This document shows positions 10,921-22,366 of a DNA stretch of 64,000 nt, piece after piece. The first letter of the stretch is position 1. The number at the start of each line of letters is the position of its first letter. The notes beneath the pieces were generated by a model. It ran no database searches and was not told the origin of the DNA. It worked only from the letters and a program-made list of their open reading frames with translations. The stretch is taken from positions 10,682,698 through 10,746,697 of the forward strand of contig CM037860.1 of assembly GCA_021292105.1 (NCBI GenBank), in the 5' to 3' direction. A program made the position numbers and the translations under genes. The stretch is from Anadara kagoshimensis (taxonomy: Eukaryota > Mollusca > Bivalvia > Arcoida > Arcidae).

Positions 10921-11298
10921 CTGGATTAAATTGTATTAAACAATAAATATAAGTGCATTTGTATTCCATGCCTTTTAAGAAAGATGTGGATATTTAATAT
11001 AAAGTTCAGTACTTCCAGACACTTCCAGTACAGAGTTATTTCCAAAACTATGAAGCACTATTTTACTAAACTTGGTGCAAAATAACATTAAAAGGTGCCC
11101 ATATCACTAGTCTTAGTTGATTTGCCCTTTTTCCGGAAGTTATGACATTATGTTTCTTAAGTAACCTTCAAATTTGGATCAAAGGTCAAGGTCACAGCTA
11201 AATGTTTTACCTGCAAAACTCTACACAAGTGGAAATAACAAAAAAGTGCCCACTGATGGTGGATCCTAATTCACTGAATTTGCTTGTTATATTTGTAG
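10921..11298. other. Spacer with a GGTCAAGGTCA-type segment
   Basis: ATCAAAGGTCAAGGTCACAG at 11179-11198 resembles the core of the 145 bp repeats at 60560-61420 and may be a small fragment of that family. No gene called. Confidence 0.45.
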
Positions 11299-11384
11299 AT
11301 GTGAAAAAGAGCTATGAGCAGAATCAACAGTTTGCTGAAGATTTTGATGTTATTGATGTAACAGCAGTAACAAAAATTAAGTAA
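11299..11384 (+). CDS. Candidate terminal coding exon or gene relic, product unknown
   Basis: A plausible 3' splice site (TTATATTTGTAG) is followed by an open frame that includes YEQNQQFAEDFDVIDV and ends at TAA (11382-11384). Composition is acidic and protein-like and differs from the AT-rich surroundings. The frame is open upstream to an ATG at 11202, but that part looks intronic and begins within a repeat fragment. It could be the last coding exon of an otherwise unseen gene or a processed relic. Family not recognised. Confidence 0.25.
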
Positions 11385-11574
11385 CCATATCAATATATAT
11401 ATGATGATCAAATGGCTGTTCAGTAAGGATAATATTCAATCAGTATGGTCTCAATAAGTGTGTTTTAGATAGCTGCTGTTCAACCCTGCTTTCATGTTGT
11501 AATTTGTTTTTGGTGGCTCATTTTTGGTCTTTTGGTGTTAAAATTTTAAGTAGTGCTTTATCCTTTCCGCCAGC

Positions 11575-11657
11575 TTGACCCCAATACTTCTGACAAAGAA
11601 ATGGATTCAGAAACCTTGACAGTGTTTTGAATTTTAACTAAGGATCATTGATGTATT
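11575..11657 (+). pseudogene. Inverted gene-fragment pair, plus-strand arm
   Basis: Encodes LDPNTSDKEMDSETLTV and then a stop. The minus-strand segment 11957-12036 encodes DPNTSDEELNSETLTVS with three conservative changes relative to it. Nucleotide similarity continues past the stop into CATTGATGTAT in both arms. A possible acceptor (CTTTCCGCCAG) lies just upstream. I read this as one arm of an old inverted duplication of a coding fragment; the gene family is unknown. Confidence 0.35.
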
Positions 11658-11730
11658 GCAAAATCGAATTTTTGGAGTATACAAATGTAATTGATGATCA
11701 AATAATGGCATACAGTCCATTACTTACATT

Positions 11731-11794
11731 TGTCATGTAGTACTTTTGAGTTTTTATGCATGCTTTTATAAAAATTCAAAAGTTGCACATAACA
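11731..11794. mobile_element. M1 MITE-like foldback element, copy 2
   Basis: TGTCATGTAGTACTTTTGAG pairs with AATTCAAAAGTTGCACATAA across a TATGCATGC centre. Same family as 2590, 22309, 30203, 31589 and 32329. It lies in the interval between the arms of the inverted gene-fragment pair. Confidence 0.75.
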
Positions 11795-11956
11795 TTCACA
11801 AGACTAAAACACTAAAATGTCTTGTTTGCTAATCCTGCATTCTTTTTCTTCCCTTTACTTCACTCTTTTTTATCCCATAACATTCATGTCATTATTTGTA
11901 AAGGGTATTTTTGCCCTCATCGAGAAAAATGCTAAATTAGTTTTGGTCTTTATATA

Positions 11957-12213
11957 CATCAATGTTCCTTGGTTAATTGTAAAGACACTGTCAAGGTTTC
12001 TGAATTCAATTCTTCATCAGAGGTGTTAGGATCAAACTTGAAAATATGAAATTCTGTGTTATAGTGGAGACATCTTGAAAGCATCAACCACTGCATGAGA
12101 CCAGGAAAAGACTGGCAGTACACACCTTGAGACCAGACTAATTGATGAATCCTAACCTGTACAATCATAAGACACTCATATTGCATGCACTTCAGCAAAT
12201 AATTATAAGCCAA
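11957..12213 (-). pseudogene. Inverted gene-fragment pair, minus-strand arm
   Basis: Minus-strand open frame of 84 codons from 12213 ending EELNSETLTVSLQLTKEH with a stop near 11959. Only the last 30 or so codons match the plus-strand arm at 11575-11657; the N-terminal part has no partner and may be non-coding. Conservation of DPNTSD and SETLTV while flanks have drifted suggests the segment was once coding. No recognised domain. Confidence 0.3.
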
Positions 12214-12304
12214 ATAAGTGAAATAATTAAAAGAATATATGTCTGTTTAAATGATCACATATTGGGACCAAATTTCACATAGCCTAAAACAGACCTTATA
12301 AATC

Positions 12305-12460
12305 AATGCCCCATGTGACGACAGCCATGGCTTATTAAAGAACCCTCTCTGCACATTGCCCGGACCTTATTCCAAAGGTCAATATTTCTCCCACTTCATC
12401 TATAGCTGGCAACGTCTCGGGTGTAAGTGAAATATTATTGACTGAGACGTAAATACCCAA
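12305..12460 (+). mobile_element. SINE 3' half
   Basis: TTCATCTATAGCTGGCAACG, GTAAGTGAAATATTATTG and ACTGAGACGTAAATACC are in the same order as the other SINE tails, preceded by body sequence similar to the element at 52855-53192. The tRNA-like head is missing. Confidence 0.6.
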
Positions 12461-13161
12461 TTCAGTCAAATACAAGCAGTTGAGACCTACAGAATTAACA
12501 TCATCAATGGTCTATTTGACTTGTTTTGCTGGGTTTTGTTGTGGTTTTCTCTTTGTAACATTGGCTAATGTCAAATAATGGGACACTAGCAAAATGCTTA
12601 ACCAGTCAAGAGTATATTCACTTATATCAAGATAAATGATATATTGTATTTTCATGTACACTAATGTAGCTTTCTTTTGCAAGAAAAACGGGTGTTGAAT
12701 TGGAACAATACCTGTTAATCATCGATGGAGGAAAGATCAGCAATCAGTGCTGTACACACACATGAGGATGGAGGTTTCATTCTGCAACCAGGCAGAAGAA
12801 CAAGACGATGATGCAGTATTATGTTATTGGATAGGTATATAAATGCAATACACACATGAACATATTAATCTTTTTAGTTTTGATTTTAAGCCTGTGTTTA
12901 TTCTTAAATGGTTCTTCCACTGTTCCAGACCAGACTGCTTCTTCTGTATGAAGAAAACAATCCTTACTGGCACTTAATATAAAAAGAAAACAATTTGTAG
13001 CTTAAAACATAAAGACTATAAAACCAATGTGTAAAAAATGAAAATGCTGTAGAACAAAGTACTGCTGGGAAATATCTACTATTTTATCTAACATTAAACT
13101 AGTTTTTCTATCTGATTTGACGAAATACAAGTTTTATCAAACACACGTGATACAGAATCTT

Positions 13162-13229
13162 GTATCACCACACTGTGGTGATACAACATTGGCGGTAAAG
13201 TGCACGTGCACTTTGTCATTGTGACGTCA
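13162..13229. promoter_or_regulatory. Palindrome cluster with CRE-like TGACGTCA, copy 1
   Basis: Within 68 bp: an 11 bp inverted repeat GTATCACCACA/TGTGGTGATAC around one base (13162-13184), a perfect 18 bp palindrome AAAGTGCACGTGCACTTT (13197-13214) containing the E-box CACGTG, and TGACGTCA (13222-13229), the consensus cAMP-response element. Repeated in the other units at 14413-14480 and 15662-15723 (cut by the gap). Regulatory function is inference; the palindromes are seen directly. Confidence 0.4.
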
Positions 13230-13919
13230 CGTCATGTCAAATGTCATAACATAGTTCAGTGGTTTTCTGTGGTAAAATGTATTTTTTTCACATAAAGTGT
13301 TGTTTTTTTTATTATTTTAAATAACCTAATTGGAAATGTAAGATAAAAATGTCATATATTTGTTGGAAGATTAAAATCCAAATATCTTAAAGAACACATT
13401 ATATACCATGTTTTTTTACTATATGCAGTTCTTGTAAATAGTTGAAAATGTAATCAATGGTCTATTTGACTTGTTTTTCTGGGTTTTGTTGTGGTTTTCT
13501 CTCGACATTGCCTAATGTCAAGTTCATGGTTTTTCAGATAACAGAAGAAGATGAATTGGACTTCAAGGACCAGATGTGCCCCAAATGAAGACACTAGACG
13601 ACAAGAAGAAACAAAGAATCCAGGATCTCATTGTGGTATTTTTTCTATTTTTTCTGTAATTGACCTGGCAAGCTGAAAGTCATTTATTTGATCTTCACAG
13701 CAGGGAATTGCCAGGGAACTAGCATCTCAACTTTGAAGTCAAGATTATTTCACTTGATATTACAATCATAAATCTGATGATTTATGATGGCAGATTCTCC
13801 AATTAAAAGTCAGTAGCTTAAATTGGGAATACATTGTAGCAGAAATGCTTAACCAGTCAAGAGTATATTCACTTATATCAATAAAATGATATATTGTATT
13901 TTCATGTACACTAATGTAG

Positions 13920-14086
13920 CTTTCTTTTGCAAGAAAAACGGGTGTTGAATTGGAACAATACCTGTCAATCATCGATGGAGGAAAGATCAGCAATCAGTGC
14001 TGTACACACACATGGAGGATGGAGGTTTCATTCTGCAACCAGGCAGAAGAACAAGACGATGATGCAGTATTATGTTATTGGATAGG
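13920..14086 (+). pseudogene. Exon-like open segment within the 1250 bp repeat
   Basis: Open for about 55 codons, including GVELEQYLSIIDGGKIS and AEEQDDDAVLCYW, ending at a possible donor (GGATAG/GTATAT). The third unit (from about 15168) has the same frame; the first unit (from about 12668) has lost one G in ACACATGAGG and is frameshifted. A second exon-like piece (TEEDELDFKDQMCPK then stop) follows TTTTTCAG at about 13538 and 14787. Phases are not compatible and a stop is present, so this is at best a decayed gene fragment amplified with the array. Confidence 0.25.
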
Positions 14087-15723
14087 TATATAAATGCAAT
14101 ACACACATGAACATATTAATCTTTTTAGTTTTGATTTTAAGCCTGTGTTTATTCTTAAATGGTTCTTCCACTGTTCCAGACCAGACTGCTTCTTCTGTAT
14201 GAAGAAAACAATCCTTACTGGCACTTAATATAAAAAGAAAACAATTTGTAGCTTAAAACATAAAGACTATAAAACCAATGTGTAAAAAATGAAACTGCTG
14301 TAGAACTAAGTACTGCTGGGAAATATCTACTATTTTATCTAACATTAAACTAGTTTTTCTATCTGATTTGACGAAATACAAGTTTTATCAAACACACGTG
14401 ATACAGAATCTTGTATCACCACACTGTGGTGATACAACATTGGCGGTAAAGTGCACGTGCACTTTGTCATTGTGACGTCACGTCATGTCAAATGTCATAA
14501 CATAGTTCAGTGGTTTTCTGTGGTAAAATGTATTTTTTCACATAAAGTGTTGTTTTTTTTTATTATTTTAAATAACCTAATTGGAAATGTAAGATAAAAA
14601 TGTCATATATTTGTTGGAAGATTAAAATCCAAATATCTTAAAGAACACATTATATACCATGTTTTTTACTATATGCAGTTCTTGTAAATAGTTGAAAATG
14701 TAATCAATGGTCTATTTGACTTGTTTTTCTGGGTTTTGTTGTGGTTTTTCTCGACATTGCCTAATGTCAAGTTCATGGTTTTTCAGATAACAGAAGAAGA
14801 TGAATTGGACTTCAAGGACCAGATGTGCCCCAAATGAAGACACTAGACGACAAGAAGAAACAAAGAATCCAGGATCTCATTGTGGTATTTTTTCTATTTT
14901 TTCTGTAATTGACCTGGCAAGCTGAAAGTCATTTATTTGATCTTCACAGCAGGGAATTGCCAGGGAACTAGCATCTCAACTTTGAAGTCAAGATTATTTC
15001 ACTTGATATTACAATCATAAATCTGATGATTTATGATGGCAGATTCTCCAATTAAAAGTCAGTAGCTTAAATTGGGAATACATTGTAGCAGAAATGCTTA
15101 ACCAGTCAAGAGTATATTCACTTATATCAAGATAAATGATATATTGTATTTTCATGTACACTAATGTAGCTTTCTTTTGCAAGAAAAACGGGTGTTGAAT
15201 TGGAACAATACCTGTCAATCATCGATGGAGGAAAGATCAGCAATCAGTGCTGTACACACACATGGAGGATGGAGGTTTCATTCTGCAACCAGGCAGAAGA
15301 ACAAGACGATGATGCAGTATTATGTTATTGGATAGGTATATAAATGCAATACACACATGAACATATTAATCTTTTTAGTTTTGATTTTAAGCCTGTGTTT
15401 ATTCTTAAATGGTTCTTCCACTGTTCCAGACCAGACTGCTTCTTCTGTATGAAGAAAACAATCCTTACTGGCACTTAATATAAAAAGAAAACAATTTGTA
15501 GCTTAAAACATAAAGACTATAAAACCAATGTGTAAAAAATGAAACTGCTGTAGAACAAGTACTGCTGGGAAATATCTACTATTTTATCTAACATTAAACT
15601 AGTTTTTCTATCTGATTTGACGAAATACAAGTTTTATCAAACACACGTGATACAGAATCTTGTATCACCACACTGTGGTGATACAACATTGGCGGTAAAG
15701 TGCACGTGCACTTTGTCATTGTG

Positions 15724-16723
15724 NNNNNNNNNNNNNNNNNNNNNNNNNNNNNNNNNNNNNNNNNNNNNNNNNNNNNNNNNNNNNNNNNNNNNNNNNNNNN
15801 NNNNNNNNNNNNNNNNNNNNNNNNNNNNNNNNNNNNNNNNNNNNNNNNNNNNNNNNNNNNNNNNNNNNNNNNNNNNNNNNNNNNNNNNNNNNNNNNNNNN
15901 NNNNNNNNNNNNNNNNNNNNNNNNNNNNNNNNNNNNNNNNNNNNNNNNNNNNNNNNNNNNNNNNNNNNNNNNNNNNNNNNNNNNNNNNNNNNNNNNNNNN
16001 NNNNNNNNNNNNNNNNNNNNNNNNNNNNNNNNNNNNNNNNNNNNNNNNNNNNNNNNNNNNNNNNNNNNNNNNNNNNNNNNNNNNNNNNNNNNNNNNNNNN
16101 NNNNNNNNNNNNNNNNNNNNNNNNNNNNNNNNNNNNNNNNNNNNNNNNNNNNNNNNNNNNNNNNNNNNNNNNNNNNNNNNNNNNNNNNNNNNNNNNNNNN
16201 NNNNNNNNNNNNNNNNNNNNNNNNNNNNNNNNNNNNNNNNNNNNNNNNNNNNNNNNNNNNNNNNNNNNNNNNNNNNNNNNNNNNNNNNNNNNNNNNNNNN
16301 NNNNNNNNNNNNNNNNNNNNNNNNNNNNNNNNNNNNNNNNNNNNNNNNNNNNNNNNNNNNNNNNNNNNNNNNNNNNNNNNNNNNNNNNNNNNNNNNNNNN
16401 NNNNNNNNNNNNNNNNNNNNNNNNNNNNNNNNNNNNNNNNNNNNNNNNNNNNNNNNNNNNNNNNNNNNNNNNNNNNNNNNNNNNNNNNNNNNNNNNNNNN
16501 NNNNNNNNNNNNNNNNNNNNNNNNNNNNNNNNNNNNNNNNNNNNNNNNNNNNNNNNNNNNNNNNNNNNNNNNNNNNNNNNNNNNNNNNNNNNNNNNNNNN
16601 NNNNNNNNNNNNNNNNNNNNNNNNNNNNNNNNNNNNNNNNNNNNNNNNNNNNNNNNNNNNNNNNNNNNNNNNNNNNNNNNNNNNNNNNNNNNNNNNNNNN
16701 NNNNNNNNNNNNNNNNNNNNNNN
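15724..16723. other. Assembly gap, exactly 1000 N
   Basis: All bases are N. The round length suggests a placeholder of unknown true size. It interrupts the third unit of the 1250 bp tandem array, so collapse of a longer array is the likely cause. Apparent open frames through it are meaningless. Confidence 0.99.
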
Positions 16724-17989
16724 CTTGTCTTTACGTACATGATGCAACCCTTGTTAAAAGCTAAATTTACGATTTCTTCTTTTTCACCAACATATTTCTG
16801 AAAACCTTTAAACAAGACCCTTATTTAGTATCTATGACCGAATTTTTCACAACATTAAGGTAAATGATAGCTATTCAGGGATAAAAATCATCCGAGTTTC
16901 TTATCACATCAAAGGATTTGTAAATAACACATGCATCTCGTGTTTATTACAAGTGTACTCTAGAGCGATAAAGCACAAAGTGCTTTAAAAAGCAATAAAA
17001 AGTTACGAAAAATTTAAATGAGAGAAAAAATATTTGAAATTACAAAAGGTGTTTGTATTGTTTATGTAATCATGGTAACTGTTACAATATGAGTAACCCA
17101 GACCTTAACATTACGACACTATACCTGGTCAAAGTATATCTATACAGCATAAATTATTACCTCTTTGTAACGTAATTGAATACATACAAAAAACATAGAA
17201 TGTCTTTAAGATAATGATAAACCTAAATTAAAGACTGTAATTTTAGCACAATGCACAAAACTTTACACACACGTATAAGGCAAAGATAGTTAAAAATAGT
17301 TAAAAATGGTAACATTTCACCACTAGAGATTTAAATCAGGAAATTTTAACCTTAAATACATAAATTTATATAATATTGTAAGACTTTTCTGCTTAAGTCA
17401 ACACTAATGGTATTTTAAGCATCTTTAATATAGTATTTTGAATCCGATACCACAGACCTTTATTAATTCGGTGCAAACATAGAAAGTTTCCCGAAGAATA
17501 GTAGGGTGGGGCAGGTATAAATTCTAGTACACAGGTGTTAAATTACAGTTGTGTTTACCTGGCTTTGTTGTACATGTGTTAGAGAATACAACGGCGAGAG
17601 CTATAATTTAATTATTGAATATGTACTTTTTGATTGAATGGTTTATGGATTAGACGATTTTATGTAAATATGTTTTTTAAAACACATTAAGTGGGCCTCT
17701 AACGCTGTCACGAATTTCCTTTCTTCTCTCATAATGTCAAGCGAATATTTATGCAAATCTAGAACGGGTTTACATCTTAAATCATATTCCAAAAACATAT
17801 TTTGTATTTGAAGTCAATCGTTAGAGTTAATAATATGTGTCTTTTTTCAAATTTTGTACTGAGAAATATGAGAAATCAAAACTCATATTTCGTCATTTAA
17901 ATTCAAATTTTCAGCTATGAATACGAAACTTAAAAAACTACATAACTTCTGTAACACATCGTGCTGTTCTGTACCTCTTATCCAATTAA
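16724..17989. other. AT-rich single-copy region, no gene seen
   Basis: No supported open frame, RNA gene or repeat. A small palindromic AGCACAAAGTGCT lies near 16972-16984. Confidence 0.5.
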
Positions 17990-18840
17990 CCTGTTGAGAC
18001 AATTGTCTTGTTTGGCATACTAGTGATTGACAGTTGCCCCATAGTCAAGATGAGACAAGTGTCTTGTTTGGCATACTAGTGACTGACAGTTGCCCAATAG
18101 TCAAGATGTGTCAAGTGTCTTGTTTGGCATACTAGTGATTGACAGTTGCCCAATAGTCAAGATGAGACAAGCGTCTTGTATGGCATACTAGTAAATAAAA
18201 GTTGACCTATATTTAAGACGAGATAGGTGTCTTTTCGGGCACACTAGTGATTGACAGTTGATCTATAGGTAAGGTGAGGCAAGTGTCTTGTATGACATAC
18301 TAGTAAATGACAGTTGACCTACAGTCAAGATGAGACAAGTGTCATGAATGACATACTTGTGATTGACAGTTGAATTATTGTCAAGATGAGACAAGTGTCT
18401 TTTTGGGCATACTAGCGATTGACAGTTGACCTATAGGTAAGGTGAGGCAAGTGTCTTGTATGACATACCAGTGATTGGCAGTTGACCTATTGTCAAGATG
18501 AGACAAGTGTCTTGAATGGCATACTAGTGGTCGATAGTTGACCTATAGTCAAGATGAGACAAGTGTCTTGTTTGGCACATTACTAAATGACAGTTAGCCT
18601 AATTTCGTGAAAAGACGTTTATTGAGTTTTACTTATTGACAGTTGACCCATTGTCAAGGCGAAACAAGTGTCTTATAGGACATAGTACAAACGTACGTCT
18701 TGTAGGACATAGTACTAACTTACAGAAATGAGGCAAGTGTAATGTATAACAGGATAAGACAAGTGTCTTGTATGGCATAGTAAACTTGTCATTTGGACTA
18801 TTGTTGGGATGAAACAAGTGTTATGTATTGCATAGTACTT
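17990..18840. repeat. Satellite, 56-60 bp units, about 14 copies
   Basis: Units contain GAGACAAGTGTCTTG, TTGGCATACTAGTGATTGA and CAGTTGACCTATAGTCAAG. Exact 56 bp spacing is seen at the left (GTCTTGTTTGG at 18005 and 18061, GTCT at 18117); units diverge and lengthen to the right, where the pattern breaks up after about 18620. AGACAAGTGTCTTG is itself near-palindromic. Confidence 0.9.
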
Positions 18841-20314
18841 ATTATTGTACCTCGTGTTTATGAAACGTTTTATTGGTTGTTTGGTTGTTTTCCAATTGCA
18901 TGATATTTAAAAAATGAGGTATTACCCATAAAATTACTTTCAGCCTTTGACAACCTGTCTCTTCTCGGCAAAGTAGTTCATACTAGTGTCACTCTTTGAC
19001 AACCCGGTACATTTCAGTATAATAAAACAATTATTGCTCTCTAGGTATGTGGACACCCAAAAGTATCACCCTGTAGAAGTGTTGTCACCCTTGACGATGT
19101 CATCGGATAAGGATGTGCTACGGAAATATAAATCTAGTGACAGTGATTGGTGTGTGTGTATGACATAATTTTCATCTCCAATGAGTTTGAAATAATTAAT
19201 TGCGAAAAAATGAAATCTTTGATTTGTATTCAAACAACAGACATTATTAAATTTGAAAAAAAACCCGTTTAATAACTTTTTAAAAATATTTTTGAAATTG
19301 TCAAAAATCTTCGAAATATTGGAATACGTGACAATCAAAAAGTAAGACGGGATAAAGGAAAATATCCAAATGGTAATCTAAAATTCAAATTGAAGATGGC
19401 TTAAAACTAGATAAACTTGAATAGGTTTTTGTCCTTGCAATGCCTTTGAGTTGATCAAAAATGCATGTAACGTAATAAGGTCAACAATTTGACCTCAATC
19501 TCAACAGAAAAACTATCAAATAGGAAGAGATATTTTCTTAAAGAATAATTCTCTCGGATTTACCTATCAAAAATGTAATGTAAAGATAATTAATTTCAAT
19601 TTTATCCCTAAAAAGGTGACATAAATATTAAAGAATTATCGAGTTCTTTATAACATATGTGTACATATGCTTTCTGAAGAATTATATACAAATTGTTGGC
19701 CTGAAGAGTGACGTATTTTGTAAATACAGAGCTTTAAATATATATACGGGGTATTAGAATATATGTTTTCTGTCATATAGACATTATGATAAAAGTTCTA
19801 ATAATTTTACTGGATTATCTGACACACCTATGACAATCTTCACTTCACATTTTGTTGGTGTGGATTATGAAACTGGCAACATGATAAATATTGTCCCTTA
19901 AGTATGTCGAGTTATGCTGGTTTGTCTATTTAAATAATCATTTATGAACCATAAATATAATCTTTAATGGTATGTGTACGCATTGTACTAGTATATTTCG
20001 GTAAACATCATGTTTTGAAAATAAAGGGTATATGAGTAAAAAAAAAATTGAAATTTAAAATAATTACGTCACTGGAGTTTAAATATGTTGAAATGTTCAT
20101 AAACAATGAAATTGCCTTGTTGATTTTATTGCAGGTCGTTATATAAAGTTTTAACTCGATAATCAGCCGAGGGGAAAATGTGTTGCTTCAGAAAAGGAAA
20201 AGTTTGCAGAGTTGGCATAAATGTATGACTATCGCTAGAATTGTACATTGGGTATATCAGCAGATGGATTGACCAAGGACCAGTTATTTGCAGCTTTTTA
20301 AGCTTTACCAATTA
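18841..20314. other. AT-rich single-copy region, no gene seen
   Basis: Only short open frames with no recognisable features; none is called. Confidence 0.5.
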
Positions 20315-20465
20315 CAGTCCAGCCTGCCTTAAAGACCACCAATGCATAGGGGCATTAAAATCGTATCCCAATTGTTCTTTATTCATATTATTTGTACCTG
20401 TGTATAAAGGTCACTTTTACTGGTTTCTTTGGGTTGCCTTTATAGAGAGGTTTGACTTTGGTGAT
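20315..20465 (+). repeat. R2 dispersed repeat, copy 2
   Basis: Same ordered blocks as 7740-7915, for example CAATTGTTCTTTATT, GTGTATAAAGGTCAC, TTTTACTGGTTTC and CTTTATAGAGAGGTTTGAC, in the same orientation. The open frame across it (20241-20543) is an accident of the repeat. Confidence 0.65.
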
Positions 20466-22123
20466 AATTCGTGTCTTATTCATAATAAACATGCAATATT
20501 AGTTACTGCATACAATGAAATGCATCATAATTGTTTGAATTAACGCACCTGGTAACTAAATTTGTATTCTATTTTCTCACGTATTGACGGAAAAAATGCA
20601 ATGAAACAAGATACAATAATTTGATAATTTTAGTGCTTATTTTTCAATTTTATATAGGGACATTAGTGTGTTCCTCTTAACTTCTTAATGTATTATTTTA
20701 CTCCTAAATATCATACCCCTAAATCAAAAATAGTATCAGGTGGGACGAACATTCAAATTTTTCGTCGGAATTCCTAAATCAAAATCTTTATCAACATAAA
20801 CAAAAAATAAGTGACCGAAATAATCCCTGTATTTACTGTTTGACACTAGGAGTCCTTCTTGCCATTCTTTATATTTGAAATTTAAATCTTAACTCGGTAT
20901 AAAGGCGTACTTAAAAGATTTTAACGGCATCAGCTTACATGAGAATTATATCAGTAGAATCTTCGTGATAAGGCTGCTTTATCAATAAATCGTTATTTCA
21001 AGTGAAAAAGGTTTGTAATTGCATCTAGCAAAATACGTGTAAAATGTCTCACCTTAAATTCATCAAAGGGGAAATATCAAATCTAATAACCTACAAGTTA
21101 TCACTTCGCGGATTATCAAATGACTATTTTAGCAGCTTACGCTCTAAATACACACCTTAAGCTCCCTTAAGCCATCAGATAAATACCGATAAAACTTTGA
21201 TTTGATTTGCCTTCGGCAGTATCCGTTAAAAAATCACGTAATTATTTCCCGCCACCCATCATTCCAGAGAAGTATGGCGCCATAAATGCATTTATTTTGG
21301 TTGCATTCGAAGCATACATTTTGATTGTTATCGGGGTGTGTTTTTGTTGACAAATCATCATCTCTAATGTTCCCTGAATCATAAAGGTCAATGTATGCTT
21401 CAAGGATTAGAAACAGAAAGCGTGTGATCTCTCGCTCGAGCCCACAGAAATATTTTAAAATTGTGTAATCTCAAACAATTTATGCTAATTACGTTTATCT
21501 ATGATGCGACAATCTTTTCTATTTCTTAAAATCGAGACATTGTGTCTATTTATAAAGCATTTATTGCACACTTTAACAGACGCACTTCGGGCCAGAAAGT
21601 AGAATCGTGTTGGCGGACAAGGTATGCTGTTTTCACACCCCTACAATATATACCCTCTTACTGGATTGTTTTATATGATAAATGAGTTTAATGGACTTTT
21701 TAATTGAGTACAGCATTAAATCAGAGTTATTTTTCAGTTTTGATATCAGATTTAAATTTTAATTAACACCTACTATTCTTTACGCTGACGTAATAAACCT
21801 TATTGAATTTACGTAGGAGTTAGGTGGTGTCATGGCTATTTTGCAATTCATGCTATGACAATGTTTCCATGTTTTGATCACTATTGGTGTATAAATTATG
21901 GAAATATTCATAATACACCCATATTGTTCTGGATATATCTCTCTATAGTCATGTGCTATTTTGGAATTTTATTTTTAACTTGAGCAATAAATCATATATT
22001 TTAACAATGAAAATACAAATAAATACAAACGAAGTTTACTTCAAACTTTTATATATATACATGTATACTCATGTTTCATTGGTGGTGACATTTTCAGTTG
22101 TTTCCTTAAATTTAAGTCTGTGT
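20466..22123. other. AT-rich single-copy region, no gene seen
   Basis: No repeat array, SINE or exon supported in about 1.65 kb. Confidence 0.5.
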
Positions 22124-22219
22124 GTTTAGTACGGTGGCTGCATGAGGCCACGCAGAAAAAAATTCAATGTGCGCACGTGGATTTTTTCTGCATAGCCTCA
22201 TTCAGACACCGTAGTTTAG
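22124..22219. mobile_element. M4 short MITE with 6 bp target duplication GTTTAG
   Basis: An 84 bp foldback (22130-22213) with arms of about 35 bp: the left starts TACGGTGGCTGCATGAGGCC and the right, reverse-complemented, starts TACGGTGTCTGAATGAGGCT, both running on into GCAGAAAAAA. The loop contains GTGCGCACGTGG. It is flanked on both sides by GTTTAG (22124-22129 and 22214-22219), a perfect direct repeat of the kind left by cut-and-paste transposition. No second copy is seen in this window. Confidence 0.82.
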
Positions 22220-22308
22220 AGACGACTTGGTGGATGGGTTCTGATTCTTCAAAACACCGGGAAAACAAATACCTACCCAATGCCGACAAAAATCAGTAAT
22301 TTGATTAT

Positions 22309-22366
22309 CAGTGGTGCTGATTTCGAATGCATTATTTTAATAAAAATTCAAAATCAGCACATGACA
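22309..22366. mobile_element. M1 MITE-like foldback element, copy 3
   Basis: GGTGCTGATTTCGAATGCA pairs with TAAAAATTCAAAATCAGCAC, ending CATGACA. Left terminus slightly shortened relative to the consensus. CAGTG occurs on both sides of the element and could be part of a target duplication, but this is weak. Confidence 0.65.

Larger units (their letters stand above)
12503..15723. repeat. Tandem array, 1250 bp unit, about 2.6 copies, cut by a gap
   Basis: ATCAATGGTCTATTTGACTT starts units at 12503, 13453 and 14703. The second unit is 1250 bp; the first is 950 bp because about 300 bp present in the others (the part with GATGAATTGGACTTCAAGG) is missing after 12550; the third is interrupted by N at 15724. 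Identity is very high with scattered one-base indels. Each unit holds an exon-like open segment, a minus-strand SINE scrap (AGTATATTCACTTATATCAA) and a palindrome cluster. The sequence right of the gap does not continue the unit. Confidence 0.93.

Noticed and set aside
15617..16815. Open frames of 340-394 residues on both strands
   Set aside because: They run through 1000 N; the real coding parts are under 40 residues.
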